Origin: Calendula officinalis
Taxonomy: Eukaryota; Streptophyta; Magnoliopsida; Asterales; Asteraceae
DNA: 64,000 nt
Assembly (NCBI GenBank): GCA_963853835.1
Contig: OY970822.1
Coordinates: 10,355,501-10,419,500 of the forward strand
Direction of reading: 5' to 3'
Shown here: positions 21,217 to 32,915 of the stretch, piece by piece
Position numbering within the stretch: the stretch's first letter is position 1
Layout of the letters: every line of letters starts with the position of its first letter
Program-made: the position numbers and the translations under genes
Notes under the pieces: model-generated
What the model saw: only the letters and a program-made list of their open reading frames with translations
Told to the model about the DNA's origin: nothing
The model's database searches: none

Positions 21217-23571
21217 CTAGTTATTGACTCTTTCTCCATCTCCAGAAGTCCTTGCTGAGGCACGTGCATCTGTGGTTTTTGCTTCATGTTTTCTTTTGCC
21301 ACGAGAAGTGCGTCTTGATTTAGGTGTTCGGGTTTTTGTTGCCCGCTTCTCGGTGGTGGTGCCACCTGTCACTTTTACAGTATTTGATGGGAGTTCAGGG
21401 GGGTTATCGGGCCATGGTGTTCTTTTCGCTGGCACTGTTATCTCTAATGGTGGATCAATTATCCATCTGCATCACAAATTAAATACAAACTTTTAATGAT
21501 ATCACAAAACATTAATATCATTAAATTGATGACCTTAGTAACAACACAACTACAGATGATGAATATAATTATATTATGGGTGTTCCGTGTTCAGATAATT
21601 AAAGTGCTTTTGATTATCCTATTATTATAGGTGGTGATTTTACGCTATACATTTTGACCTATACACCACAATACTTTTTTTATATACTTGTACAATCTGC
21701 AGTACACTTGTACAGTGTATTACAAACTGGTGTAGAAATTAATTCCCTATTATCATAAGTCAAGCAATTGGTTCTTTTAAAGATACATTATGCTTATTTA
21801 TACATCCATTTTACATATATCTTCATTCTTAATGATATACTATTTTTTTTTATTGAAATTAGATACGATAAACCAAAAATTATGAATTTTTAACAAGTAA
21901 TTTATAACATAATATTTTTATAGTTAATATAAAACTAATGGCTATATTTCAAAATGAATACTTCGACAATATATTAAATTTTCATTTTGGCCAACTTATC
22001 TAATAATTCCTTACATGATACATGAAATTGTAAGTGTCATTCTTCAAACACAATTTTAGCAATCACTAACATACATTATGCATATGTGATGATAAAGATT
22101 TGATGCAAAGACAACCAATTATCCAAAAATTGCAACTTTTAAATTGAAGAAAGATAACTAACCCGGAAGGAAACTTGCTATCAGCACGAGCCTCAACACG
22201 CAGCCACCAAATCATCACTTTCTTCCCACAATTTCCCAACGGTTCCACCATTGAAGCATCTTTAACCAAAGAAAGAGGATTTTCAATATCATCATCTTCA
22301 TCCCCTGCAACAACCGAATCCAAATCCTTTATCCAATCTGGCCTAAATTCAGCTTCACTCCATACCAACCTCGAATTCATCACAAATCCTGACCATTCTA
22401 ACTTTCTAGGCAACACAATTGCCATGTCACCGATATATTTTGCGTTCTTTCCTTTGTATAAAAGAGAATTAAAGGTGTGCCAGCCGACTAACCGATCAGA
22501 TGAATTACAAGCTGGACCTTGAACTGGTAATGGTGATTTGTTTTCATCTATGGTTTTCTGAACTTCAAAGGGGTCTTCATTAGGATGGCTTGAATGAGCA
22601 ATAATTCCTACTGAAACAGCTCCAATCCATTCGACTTTTTGGATCTCATCAAAGAGTTCTAAACTATGCATATTACTATCATCAGCAAACATTACAATTC
22701 CATCTAGCTTCTCTTCTCTCACGACTCTAAAAATCATGAAAACTTAAGTCTGTTTATAATCAAATTAATCACAAATCGAATTCCGAAATTGAATTTAATT
22801 GAATTCATAAGCTTACCTTAAAGCACGCAATCGCATCTGAGATTCCATCTTGTGTCGAGCTTCCCAGAAAATAGGCATCTTCTTCTCAAATCCAATGTGC
22901 TTGATTTGAAGTTTTGATTTCGCCAGAAACGCTGCCGTTTCATTGGTGGCACCACCAGCTTCCACCACGATCCACACCACATTGTAGGGCAAATTCATCA
23001 ACGTGTGCATCAATCCAGTTAGGTGTAAAGCTTGAAAAGTGCGAACATAAGTAGGAGTGATAACAATCAAAGTTTTAGGGTTTTTAATCCCGTATTGAAC
23101 CTTCTGTTCTCTCTGAACAGCTTCAATTATCTTATGAGCTTTCATAACTTCCACAGGATCCGGATGTGGCCACGGCCGGATTCGGATCCCATGCCGCCCG
23201 ACCACCACTCTACTGGTAACAGCTGAGGTAGTATCGTTATTAACCACCGGCGGCGATAGGTTCCGGAGGGAAGTTGTAAACGACAGCGTATCAGCTATAT
23301 CGGTTGCGCTTCCAAACGACGTCGTTGTAGTGGTGTACAGATTGTTAATCGAAGAAGTTGAGAATAGAAGGTAGAAAATGAGACGAGAGAATCTAAATCC
23401 AAGTATGAGACTAATGAGACAGCATAAACAGTGAAGAATTAACCAAAGAATACCCGCCGAAGATTTAACGGCGCCGGCTCCATCTAGCGACGAATCTAAC
23501 GGCAACTGGCCTCTGAAACTGTTGTTCCGGCCACGATTTAGATAGCTTTGCTGTAACGCCTGCAGCTTCAT
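21217..23571 (-). CDS. IRX14: Glycosyltransferase family 43, IRX14-like xylan xylosyltransferase
   Basis: Three exons: 23571-22817, 22726-22163 and 21466-21217; introns of 90 bp (donor GTAAGC, acceptor TTTTTAG) and 696 bp (donor GTTAGT, acceptor TGATGCAG); 1569 coding bases, 522 residues, close to Arabidopsis IRX14. It starts MKLQALQQSYLNR, has an N-terminal signal anchor (about 40-72, ILWLILHCLCCLISLILGF) and then a luminal GT43 domain (about 160-430) with VITPTYVR, the metal/UDP-binding ADDSN motif, and RADSKFPSGW near its end; the tail is basic and Ser/Lys-rich. Family members work with IRX9- and IRX10-type proteins in the Golgi to extend the beta-1,4-xylan backbone of cell walls. All frames are intact. 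IRX14 versus IRX14-like cannot be settled without a tree. Confidence 0.93.
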
Positions 23572-24193
23572 TTTTTATACCTAAAATCAAATCGTCCCAG
23601 TTTCTGCTTCAGCAATATCTGTATCTGAAATTAGCTTCGATCTTTGAAGTATGTACAGATTGAATTTGATTGTAGTTGAAGGAGGCGGAAAGAGAGAGAT
23701 GAGATGGTTGTTGAAGAGATGATGGCGGTGGGTTGAACTAACTGGAAAGTGAGCTGTTAAATCAAAGAGGGATGCTTTGAATCTAAGGATCAATCTAATT
23801 GGGAATTTGAATTTTGTAAATTGAATGAAATGAATTGGGAGTAAGAAAGGGGGGAAGCCATTGTTGAGGTCATTTTCGTTGCAGATAAAAAGGAGATTCT
23901 TATTTTAGGACATGGTGATGATGAGTAGCTTCTTAGTGGGAGTAAATCTAGGTGTCTAATTGCTTATATTTACATTCTACACCCCTCCATCTTCTTTACA
24001 ATGTCTTTTCAAGGAATTTTTAACTACATGGCTTCAGGGTCGTTAATTATAAATTTTGTTGATGGATTTGTAGAAAATGCAATTCGAACTGTTAGCTGTT
24101 TAAGATTGTTTTCTAATTAGGTAATTATGGCTTATACTGTATTATCTGAAGTAATTACCTATACATATATAGATTAATAATGATTTAATCATG
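23572..24193. other. 5' flank of the IRX14-like gene
   Basis: Contains the leader and presumed promoter on the minus strand (GA-rich near 23690 on the plus strand). No second gene seen. Confidence 0.5.
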
Positions 24194-24201
24194 GTTACAC
24201 G

Positions 24202-24658
24202 TAGGGGTGTAAACGAGTCGAGTCGAGCCGAGTTCTGCCAAGCTCGAGCTCGACTCGAAAATTAAAACTCGAGCTCGAAACTCGACTCGATACTCGACGA
24301 GCTTCCATTTTTAAGCTCGAACTCGACTCGCTGAAAGCTCGAAACTCGACTCGATACTCGGCTCGGCTCGAAAAATTCATATTTTTTTAAAAGTGCACTT
24401 TTTTGTTGTAAATATGTATATGGAAAAGGGTAAAATGTAATTATGTATATGGAAAAAGGGTAAAATGGTAATTAAATAAAAGCTCGATAAGGCTCGCGAG
24501 CCTAACGAGCTGTGTATTTTGGAACTCGAACTCGGCTCGAAACCCTACTCGAGTAGCTCGAGCTCGGGCTCGACTCGGTTCACAACGAGTCGATTTCGAG
24601 TATTTTTCGAGTCGGTCTCGAGTAACTCACGAGGTGTCTCGACTCGATTACACCCGTA
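24202..24658. mobile_element. hAT MITE made of CTCGA/GAGTC words, 457 bp, 8-bp TSD
   Basis: The ends TAGGGGTGTAAACGAGTCGAG and (reverse complement of the right end) TACGGGTGTAATCGAGTCGAG are inverted repeats. Identical 8-bp repeats GTTACACG flank it at 24194-24201 and 24659-24666. The interior is a dense array of CTCGAGCTCGACTCG-like words, able to fold on itself, with a short AT-rich spacer (24375-24480). The eight-base TSD and TAGGG start fit hAT. Confidence 0.85.
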
Positions 24659-24666
24659 GTTACACG

Positions 24667-27660
24667 CGCGCACCGTAAGTTCTTTTTTTTTTTTTGAAAG
24701 TTCGTATGAGATGGAGTGGGTTGGGCTTTTTCAGGCGTGTATGGTTTATTTAACTGGGCCTAATAAAAATCCTTCTATTTTGTCCACATGTGCCCTGATA
24801 TTGACTGCAAACCAGTCATATGACTCATGGCCTCTTAGGATTTATTAAGGTAAGGATTAATGTCCAATACCTAACGTGTCGCTTTCTAAATATTACTATT
24901 TTTTGTAGATTATGGATGAAATAGATTCAAAAATGAATTGTTACTCTATTCATTGCATCATGTCACAAATGAATGTGAATAGTTTCGAGGATATGGCACA
25001 TCTTTCGAACGATATATCATTATGCTATAAGATAATTAATTGAAACATATCATAAGTATATCTTTAGAAACTGCCTTCAATTAAATAAAGATGCATTTGA
25101 TAGAAAGTATATGAAACAAGAATGTCACGTTTCTTAAATCGTCTCCAGCCACGGCCCGTGCAGCCCATAGGCCCAACAGTTCATTAATGAAAATTCAAAA
25201 ACATCGAATTTTCATTTGTAATCAAACATTCAAATGGAGTGACATATAAATGAATAACAATAATACAGTAGAATTTATAATACAACGTGATGAAAATCGA
25301 AAGTTTTTTTATTAGTCGGTCAACAATATGAAAAAGTTTAAGAAAATAAAGAATCAGTTAAAGCTGTTTATTTTATAGATTTGGTTTTCCTTTTAATTAT
25401 AACTAAAGATATTTGTAATGTTAAAATTACTTGAAAATTATATTTTGAAAATGAATTTTCACCAACTTTGAACATATATTATTATATGTATATTTGTTAT
25501 ATATAATTAACGTTTGGTAGCTTTTTTACATTCTTCTTTGTGTGAGCTACACAACAAGCTTAAATATGTCCAAAATGAGGTTGTGGTGAATGAGACATCG
25601 ACTCTCATTGTGGGGTGCTTGGAACAAAGAAATCAAACAAATTGAATAGGTGGGAACTTGTGCCTCATTGGTAGATAAACAAACCCGAATGAAGTTTATA
25701 ACCAATGATTTGAGAAGGAAGTCAAGTTCCTTTCTTTGGTTATCATTGTTTGTGTGAAATAGTTGGACCAACGCCTTGCCAAATTTTGAACCTATTCACG
25801 CTCGTATCCCAAGAGGTCTGAACCATCAGCGCATGATTAGCTTCAACTTCTAGACGAACCAAACAATGTTGGCTTATCTTTGTTTAAATCATTGTAATTA
25901 TATTTGTAAAATTTCTCAATTGTATTGTATTTTAATTAATAAAATTGATATTAGCTTCAACAAACTTAAAATAGATTTTTCCTCTTTCGCTAATACCTAT
26001 AAGAAAACAAGATATAAGTTATACAAATTTAGCATATTAAAGATATAATCATTTTATTATCACTTTATTTAAACGACGTGTATACTACATGAGAGAATTA
26101 AAACTTGTACACGAATAAACTTACCCAAAAAAACTAAGAATATAAAAAATAACGTATTTCTAACATATTCTCCATAGTCACAAGTTTAATGACATTAACT
26201 AATAACAATTTTCCATTACAACTAACAAATGAATTTAACACATCTCTTAAAAATATAAAATATGAATTTCATTAATGTGTAATAAGACTTTATTATAAAA
26301 CTTTGAATGGATTAATGCACATAAACGAAAAACCCAAAAAAAAATAAAATAAGTGGGTTTACTGACCATAGCGTTTAGATCATTGGTTAAAGATTTGACA
26401 CTACATCAAATGTATCAAGCAAAGACTATGGTGTATGAAATAAAAAGTATGGTACCCCCCCCCCCCCCCCCACCCCCCCCCAACAAGGTTAATCATGTTG
26501 TTTATGTATAAATATTCAAGCATAACCACCCTTAGAGTGTGGTACATATGTTAAAACTATTTGAGCTCTTTAACATGATTTTAACGCTCACCTCAAAATT
26601 ACCTTCTCTGATTTGACATTTATATAACATCATTTGAGACTCACAAAAATACCCTCAATCAATCAAAATTTGCAAATTAAAAGAAAAAAGAAAAAAGTGA
26701 TAATGAGCCGTTGCAGTGATGGCAAACTCGTCTATGGCGTGGGTGTCTATAACCCCGTTAAAGGGGGCTTTGGCTAGTAAATAACTTTGCCATAGGTGGT
26801 GAGCATTTTTTTTAGCTATTGCATAACATTTTTAAATATTATTCTTTTTTCTTTCTTAAACAATGCCATAATCATTAACATTTCCCAAAAGTAAAATGGA
26901 GTATGATCGTCAGAATTTAGGGCAATTGACGATTACAATAATTTCCATGGTGGAGACTGGAGACCATAAAAAGTCAAATATAGAGAAAGAGTCCAACACG
27001 GAAAAACGAACTTTGATGCGAAAATGTCATAACTGACATATGGACGAAATAAGACAACACGATGAGTCATATGTGCATTTCCCGTCAAATAATTTAGATT
27101 AGGGATGCTGATGGAAGGGAAAATAATTGGGAAATTGCATACAGGATGTATGATTAGTGACGCTAACCAAGAGGCGGAATTCTTGTGTTCACAAAGGGTA
27201 GGATATCGACTGCTTATATTTGTAAATTAAAATATTTACGTCATTATTTGGTAATAAGTTTTTTTGGGTTATACGTAGTCATTATTATTTTGTATGTTTT
27301 TCGATGCTACAAATATCAAAATTGTTCTTTTGATGACAACTTTACCCTTTACCTTTGTTTAGTGGCAAAAGACATCTTTAAAAATGAAAACAATGACGAT
27401 AAATTTTAAGGTTATTGTAGTTAAAATATTAAGACATATATTAATAAAACATGCATTAATCAATCCATAATCAAAATACAAATTTATAATACATTTATTA
27501 ATTATTTAAAAACCAACTGAATAAAGTAGTAACAAATTTGTCCTATTAATAGATTTAAGATAACAAGTTTACTTCTTAATTCATTAAGGTACCAAGAGTT
27601 TGAATGTATTTATGGCTAATAGTTACTTTTATTATTATCATTGTTTTATCAAGGTCAAGT
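24667..27660. other. Gene-poor AT-rich DNA
   Basis: No supported gene. Short frames (for example 25547-25771 on -, 27185-27409 on +) lack codon bias or known motifs. A C-run broken by one A lies at 26455-26481. The rest is unclassified, probably old transposon remains. Confidence 0.5.
26455..26481. repeat. Poly-C tract
   Basis: A near-pure run of C interrupted once by A. Such tracts are prone to length error in sequencing. Confidence 0.8.
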
Positions 27661-27661
27661 G

Positions 27662-27876
27662 TTTTTTTATTTATTTATTTTTTTTGAACAACCAGTTAGT
27701 AAGTTAGTGATTCGAGCCTAAACAGTGACACCCACAAGAGGCAGTATGTTTTTCCTCGAACATTTCACCTATGGGGAATAAACTCCACTTCCACGACGGA
27801 ACTTGAACCCATGACCTAGGCCATGGGCGACACCTTATATTTTTCACTAATACCACTAGGCTAGAAACCTTTGGTA
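27662..27876 (-). mobile_element. tRNA-derived SINE
   Basis: Read on the minus strand: an RNA polymerase III A box TAGCCTAGTGG (27863-27853) near the 5' end, a B box GGTTCAAGTTC (27809-27799) about 45 bp later, then a tRNA-unrelated body of about 110 bp and an A-rich tail (minus of the T-rich stretch 27664-27690). The box spacing and order are those of tRNA-derived plant SINEs, and total length (~215 bp) fits. No TSD was settled by eye. Confidence 0.75.
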
Positions 27877-28702
27877 AAATATGATTTCTCTTATCTAGAT
27901 CCAACGGTCAGAAAGGCCCGGTTGACTTGCATAGGAACGACACAGGAAAAGAAAGGTCAAACGTTTCTTCATTCATATTTCATAGTCAGACACCGTATGT
28001 CTTCCGCTGTGTGCTTCCCTTAAATTATTTCTTTCACCCTTTTTCCTTTCTTGACCTTTTGCTTTTGCTTTTACTTTTTCACTTTTTTTTTTGTTTCACA
28101 AAATAATGAAACCAAATTAGTGAGATACCATAGACTCATTTGTACAATCTGATGGTATGTACTGGCTGGAGTCATTTGGGCAACTCAGTCTCACATCATC
28201 ATTTAATCATTCACATTCAAACTCACAAACATCTCATCTATCATCACTAAAATAACATTCACTCACAAAATATTTCAAAAAAACCTCGAAAAATACACTC
28301 ATTCACACCACCTTCGCTAGTGAAATGACTTGAGTACTCACTCACACCACCTGCGGTGTGATGACTTAGCTTAAATGGCCACACTTTGCCCATGGGCATA
28401 TTTGAGTTTGGCGAGGGATGTGCGTTACCGCACCCCTTGCTCTAAGAGCAGTGGGTAAGGGGTTGGCCAAATGTTTTTGGCGGCACCCAAACCTTTTAAC
28501 AGTATACAATGGGTTACACTAAAGAAGCTTTCACCATCGTTTTGGCAAGCATTAAACTTATTCCTCTGCTGAAAATGCATTCAACTGCCGAGCCAAAGTC
28601 AGTTAACACTAGGGAGGAAGGGTTTAACATGGGTGTTAAACCATGTTAAAGCTTCTTAAACCATGTAACATTGCTTTAACATGGGCATCATTAGCGCCGG
28701 CC
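27877..28702. other. Intergenic, possible old MITE remains
   Basis: No gene. Several short inverted words occur (GCACCCCTTGCTC / GAGCAGTGGGTAAGGGG at 28430-28460; repeated CCATGTTAAAGCTTCTTAAACCATG at 28620-28680), suggesting degraded TIR elements whose limits I cannot set. Confidence 0.4.
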
Positions 28703-28705
28703 TAA

Positions 28706-29859
28706 GAGCATCGACAATGGTTAACCTCTCCAATGACTTATTACTTTTGTCACATCATCTAATAACCCATTAGTTAAAAATCTCTCCAATGGTTAACTTT
28801 TCCAAAGACTTTTTCTTATAAATTACTAATTTACCTTTAACTATATCAAATGTTTTATAAATACCCTCACTTATTTAATTTAACAATTCGTATAGCATTA
28901 CAAAACTTAACATTTTTTTAAGAGTAAATTACACGAATGGTCCCTGTGGTTTACACAATGTTTTGGATTTGGTCCCTAAGTCTCAGTAATTACACCCGTG
29001 GTCACTGTGGTTTACACTTCGTATTGGTTTTGGTCCCTAATACTAACACACGTCAAATATGGATGTAAAATTTTTTGAAGTGCCTAAAATATACCCCTTA
29101 ACTTATACTCTTTTTTGAAACTCTTTGGGCGTTACATCAATTGCTTCTTCAATTAGTAGTTGACTGATTTTTACTGATAAAGCTGTATATGTACCCGGAT
29201 TCTGTAGGCCGTGATTCAATCCAGAAAAGACGGCCACTGGAGTAATCCTCCGATGGTGCAACGGCAGGTGGTGGTTCTCAGGGCAATCTTCCGATGACTT
29301 TGGAGAGGAGGTTTAGGATAAACTTGGGGGATTGTGATTTAGGGTTAGTTGGAGAAGAAAGAGTACAAGTTAAGGGGTATTTTAGGCACTTCAAAAAATT
29401 TAACAGCCATATTTGACGTCTGTTAGTATTAGGGACCAAAACCAATACGAAGTGTAAACCACAGTGACCACGGGTGTAATTACCAAAACTTAGGGACCAA
29501 ATCCAAAACATTGTGTAAACCACATGGACCATTCATGTAATTTCCTCTTTTTTAAAATGTCTTTTACAAAACTATTATAATGCTAGACCTTTAAAATTAT
29601 TGAAATATGATAAAGTTATAATTTATAGTTATAAAAATAATAAATGATTCACATAAAAATATATACATGAGTTTAAAATGTAAAATTATTAAATACCGGG
29701 ACTAAAAAATCAAATATTGAAAAATGTTCAAGTGGTTGGGGAAGATCAAGTGGTTGGAGTGAGCTCTTAAAAAAGTCATCTATTCCAATGATAAAAAGTC
29801 ATTTTAGAGGTTATTCAAATAGTATCAACCTCTTCTTCAACCTCCCATCAGAGATGCTC
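28706..29859. mobile_element. TIR element with TAA target duplication (Harbinger-like), hosting a nested element
   Basis: The left end GAGCATCGACAATGG and the reverse complement of the right end, GAGCATCTCTGATGG, are similar; TAA flanks both sides (28703-28705, 29860-29862). A 3-bp TAA/TTA TSD fits PIF/Harbinger MITEs. Without the 626-bp nested element it would be about 520 bp. No transposase frame. Confidence 0.5.
28922..29547. mobile_element. Nested element with long (~200 bp) terminal inverted repeats
   Basis: The left arm (from GAGTAAATTACACGAATGG through GGTTTACACTTCGTATTGG to about 29100) is repeated in reverse complement at about 29365-29547. The flanks are TTTTTTAA on both sides (28914-28921, 29548-29555), an 8-bp duplication in low-complexity sequence. 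The long TIRs suggest a Mutator-type non-autonomous element; the TSD length is not decisive. The middle (29100-29360) is unique and non-coding. Confidence 0.75.
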
Positions 29860-29865
29860 TAAAGT

Positions 29866-31106
29866 GTCACGACCCGAATTTTTGTAAATAAATAAATTTT
29901 ATAAAAGTATGATAAATAAGGATAAATCGTTTAAAGAACGTAAAAATTGGTTTCGTGTCATTTGGACATCGTATGAGAAAGTTATGGACGAAACCGGGTC
30001 GAAAAGGATAACAAAAAGTGCAGCCTATGACACCAGGTATAGATAGCGGCGCTATCTTGTGCAAGTTTCAAACAGAGACCCAAGATAGCGTCGAGTGCAG
30101 GTCGCGAAAATGAGAATTTCTGAGATAGCGTCAGAGATAGTGACACTATCTCCGACGCGAAAAGTCGCGGGCACTGAAATAGCGACGCTACTGGTAGATA
30201 GCGACACTATCTTCCTGTATGCAGCATTAAAGACGGGTTTTGGCTCATTTAATGCCATTGTTAACCCTAGTTTCTCTCCCAACAAGTGAGTATACGTTTT
30301 TGAGTGAACCATCATTTGGAGCTGATTTCTTAGTCAAATCTCGTGATTTTCACTCCCAGTTGAAGATTAAAGGTATATCTTCAATCCTTTGTAGTTGTAG
30401 CTTTAGATCTATGGATTTAGAAGCTCGGGTTTGAAACCCTAGTTCTTGGGGTTTTGATTAATGGTTCAATAAATGTTGTATACACTTAATAGATGATATT
30501 TTAACAAAGAAAACAAGTGTATGGTTAAAATTTGTAAGAATCTTAAGATTGGTTAAACTTAGGGTTTTGGAAATCATCAAAATTGGGGGAAAGTGTTATC
30601 AAAGGGTTTCTAATAATAAAAGGGTGTATTATTAGTAGTATTTGTTGTTGAACAAGTTGTGATTGTCATATTAGGGAATTCGGTCGATTCTCAAAAGTGT
30701 ACAATCTTGGGGAAAAGGAAGTATTGTGTTTGAAGAACGCATTTGGAGCATTACTTGCTAAGGTGAGTATGTGTGGACTTTACTGAGTACATAGCCTATG
30801 AAATACATTTTCTTACTGGTGTTACGATCTATTTGCTTAATTGTGTAGACTTGTAGTTGTTAGTTAGTTATATCATTGATAGTATTGAACTAACTTGTTT
30901 GATGATTATCGTGATAGCCGAGAGCTAGATTGTCATAACTGTTGAGTTATGGTACGATTGAGAGGATGTGATGATGCGGGGGACCCTCGATCATGAGGTG
31001 TGGTTTGAGGGGCAGTTGGGTGGGTTCTCATCGACTCAACCACGGTAGTAGTCTTGCTAACTGGATGTAGTCCGGCGAGTAAGGCAGGTATCCGGTAGAT
31101 TGGGTG
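29866..31106 (+). repeat. Truncated LTR, family A
   Basis: Starts TGTCACGACCCGAATTTTTG. Its first ~140 bp match the minus-strand start of the solo LTR at 47439-49102, for example the shared GGTTTCGTGTC and GTTATGGACGAAACCGGGTC. Further shared landmarks follow, such as GCATT...GCTAA..GTGAGTA and TGAGTACATAG at about 30750-30800. Between these lies an array of perfect palindromes (30041-30215). It ends abruptly at 31106, where TGTAACACCGC of the next LTR begins. Confidence 0.65.
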
Positions 31107-31520
31107 TAACACCGCATTTTGAAACCATTTTTTTTTCTGGATAGACATCCATTTTAGCATTAATTAAAAGGTTACGGAAGCATTTAGTTTAGTTCCTAAT
31201 TACGTTAAGTTACAAACCGTGGTCCCACAAAATATTACAACCCAAGTGTTAGTTAAAAGACGGCATTACAAAAACTAGGCTCTTTAACAAAACATAATAA
31301 ACACATGGTCAAACGCTCCGTCCAAGTCCGACCCGTTTCAAGTCCGACCCGTTTCAAGCCTTCCAACCTGAAATGTGTCAATGAGGGAGGGATTAGCACA
31401 AAAGCTAAGTGAATGAATTACTAATACTAACTATGCTAAACACTAAGCATGAAAGTAATTAACATCTCTGATTTGGGTAACCACTGTTTGAGAGGATCGG
31501 TGGCCTTTCGAGCCTTAAAC

Positions 31521-31734
31521 TAGGCGTGTGTATAAAAACCGGAAAATCGGAACCGAACCGGGACCGAACTGGAACCGGCACTTAACCGAACCGGAACCGG
31601 CTTAACCGGTCCGGTTCCCGGTTCTTGGATTTGAAAAAAACTAACAAACCGGGTTTACCGGTTCCGGTCCCGGTTCGGTTTCGGTTTTTTCGGGTTTGGA
31701 ACCGGCATTTAAATAGGTATATAGACTTACGAGT

Positions 31735-31787
<53 letters not shown>

Positions 31788-32101
31788 GAAATAATAGGTA
31801 TATAAGATTTTAATAGAAACGTATTTTACTTGAAGCAGCCCGTGAACCCCCGCAAACATCATACTTTTATCAAAAGTACGCTAAAATATCTAAGTTATAT
31901 ACTTTAAGATGAAAATATGCACCGAAAATGTATAATCGGATAGCAAACACAAAAACCGGGTTTACCGGTTCTAAACCCGCTTGAAGACCGAACCGACCCG
32001 GAACCGGACCGGGCCTGGAACCGGTTTAACCGGTCCGGTTCTCGGTCCTTGAAATTTCCTTTTTTTGGTTACCGGGTTTACCGGTTCCGGTCCGGTTCGG
32101 T
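31521..32101. mobile_element. Probable hAT-like MITE rich in CCGGTTCGG words
   Basis: A dense array of GGAACCGGTT/AACCGGTTCC-type words surrounds an AT microsatellite. It starts TAGGCGTGTGTATAAAAACC and is flanked by CCTTAAAC at 31513-31520 and 32102-32109 (8 bp). The right end does not show a matching inverted terminus, so the assignment is tentative. Confidence 0.5.
31739..31784. repeat. (AT)23 microsatellite
   Basis: Pure AT dinucleotide run inside the CCGGTT-rich element. Confidence 0.95.
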
Positions 32102-32411
32102 CCTTAAACCATGGTCGGCGAAAACCACGGTAACCGATAGCACTCTATCCAACGCCCCTTGGTAAACCCCTTTAACCATGCAACGTATACAGGTAAGGTT
32201 CGAATACCCTGTTAGTCGATACACTATGCTCAGCCGTTACCCATCCGACACTGACCTCGTCCCGAATGTGCACATAGTCATGTATTGTATTCCTCTAACA
32301 CTAGGCATACATATCAAGTAGACTCGCTACTAAGTAGTTCACGAAAACACCCCAAAATCCCTGTCGATGGCTCGCGACCGCAAACCATAGTTCGCGTCGC
32401 GAACTCCCAGT

Positions 32412-32915
32412 TGTTAGGTCATAACACCCCTGGTTTGTTTGATAATTGTTAGATTAATAATTTACTTAAGACAATTAAGGTGATGAACACAGTAATATAG
32501 TCAAACGTATATTATTCCACAAAGTGTGGCTTGTAGCGGAAATATATGACCACTGAACAATTACAATATATGAGAATGAACGTGTGAATTGGTGAGTTCT
32601 CCTTTGCAAGATGATCTCTATTTATAATTATATAGAGATCTTATATAATGAGCAAAGGAGTAACCGAAGGACTAAGCTAGGAAGATGACTAAGATCAAGG
32701 GATTTGATCTTAGTCCGTTACATAAATAAATGTAACTCAGTCCTTCTACTCAGTATTGGTTTTCCAATACTGAGTACTGATACTGAGTGGCCAATACTGG
32801 CCAAACTCAGTATCACTCCTAAACTTAGCATATTTATTCTACTAACTATTCTAAGCTAGTCTAGGTTGTTTTGTTATCTTAAGATTCCAAAGGGGTAAGG
32901 CTTTTTGCCTTAACA
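32412..32915 (-). repeat. 3' LTR of Copia-1
   Basis: Includes the hairpin CTCAGTATTGG-TTTT-CCAATACTGAG (32749-32774) and further CTCAGTATC/GATACTGAG words. The PPT ATAGGGGGAGAT (minus of 32916-32927) abuts it. Confidence 0.92.

Noticed and set aside
24195..24380. 61-codon minus frame
   Set aside because: Lies in the CTCGA-rich MITE; product is SSR/ESS repeats only.
25547..25861. Possible decayed protein-coding fragment on the minus strand
   Set aside because: A few residues read plausibly but the frame breaks and I recognise no family; not supportable.
27704..27904. 66-codon minus frame
   Set aside because: Covers the SINE; no start context or homology to suggest a protein.
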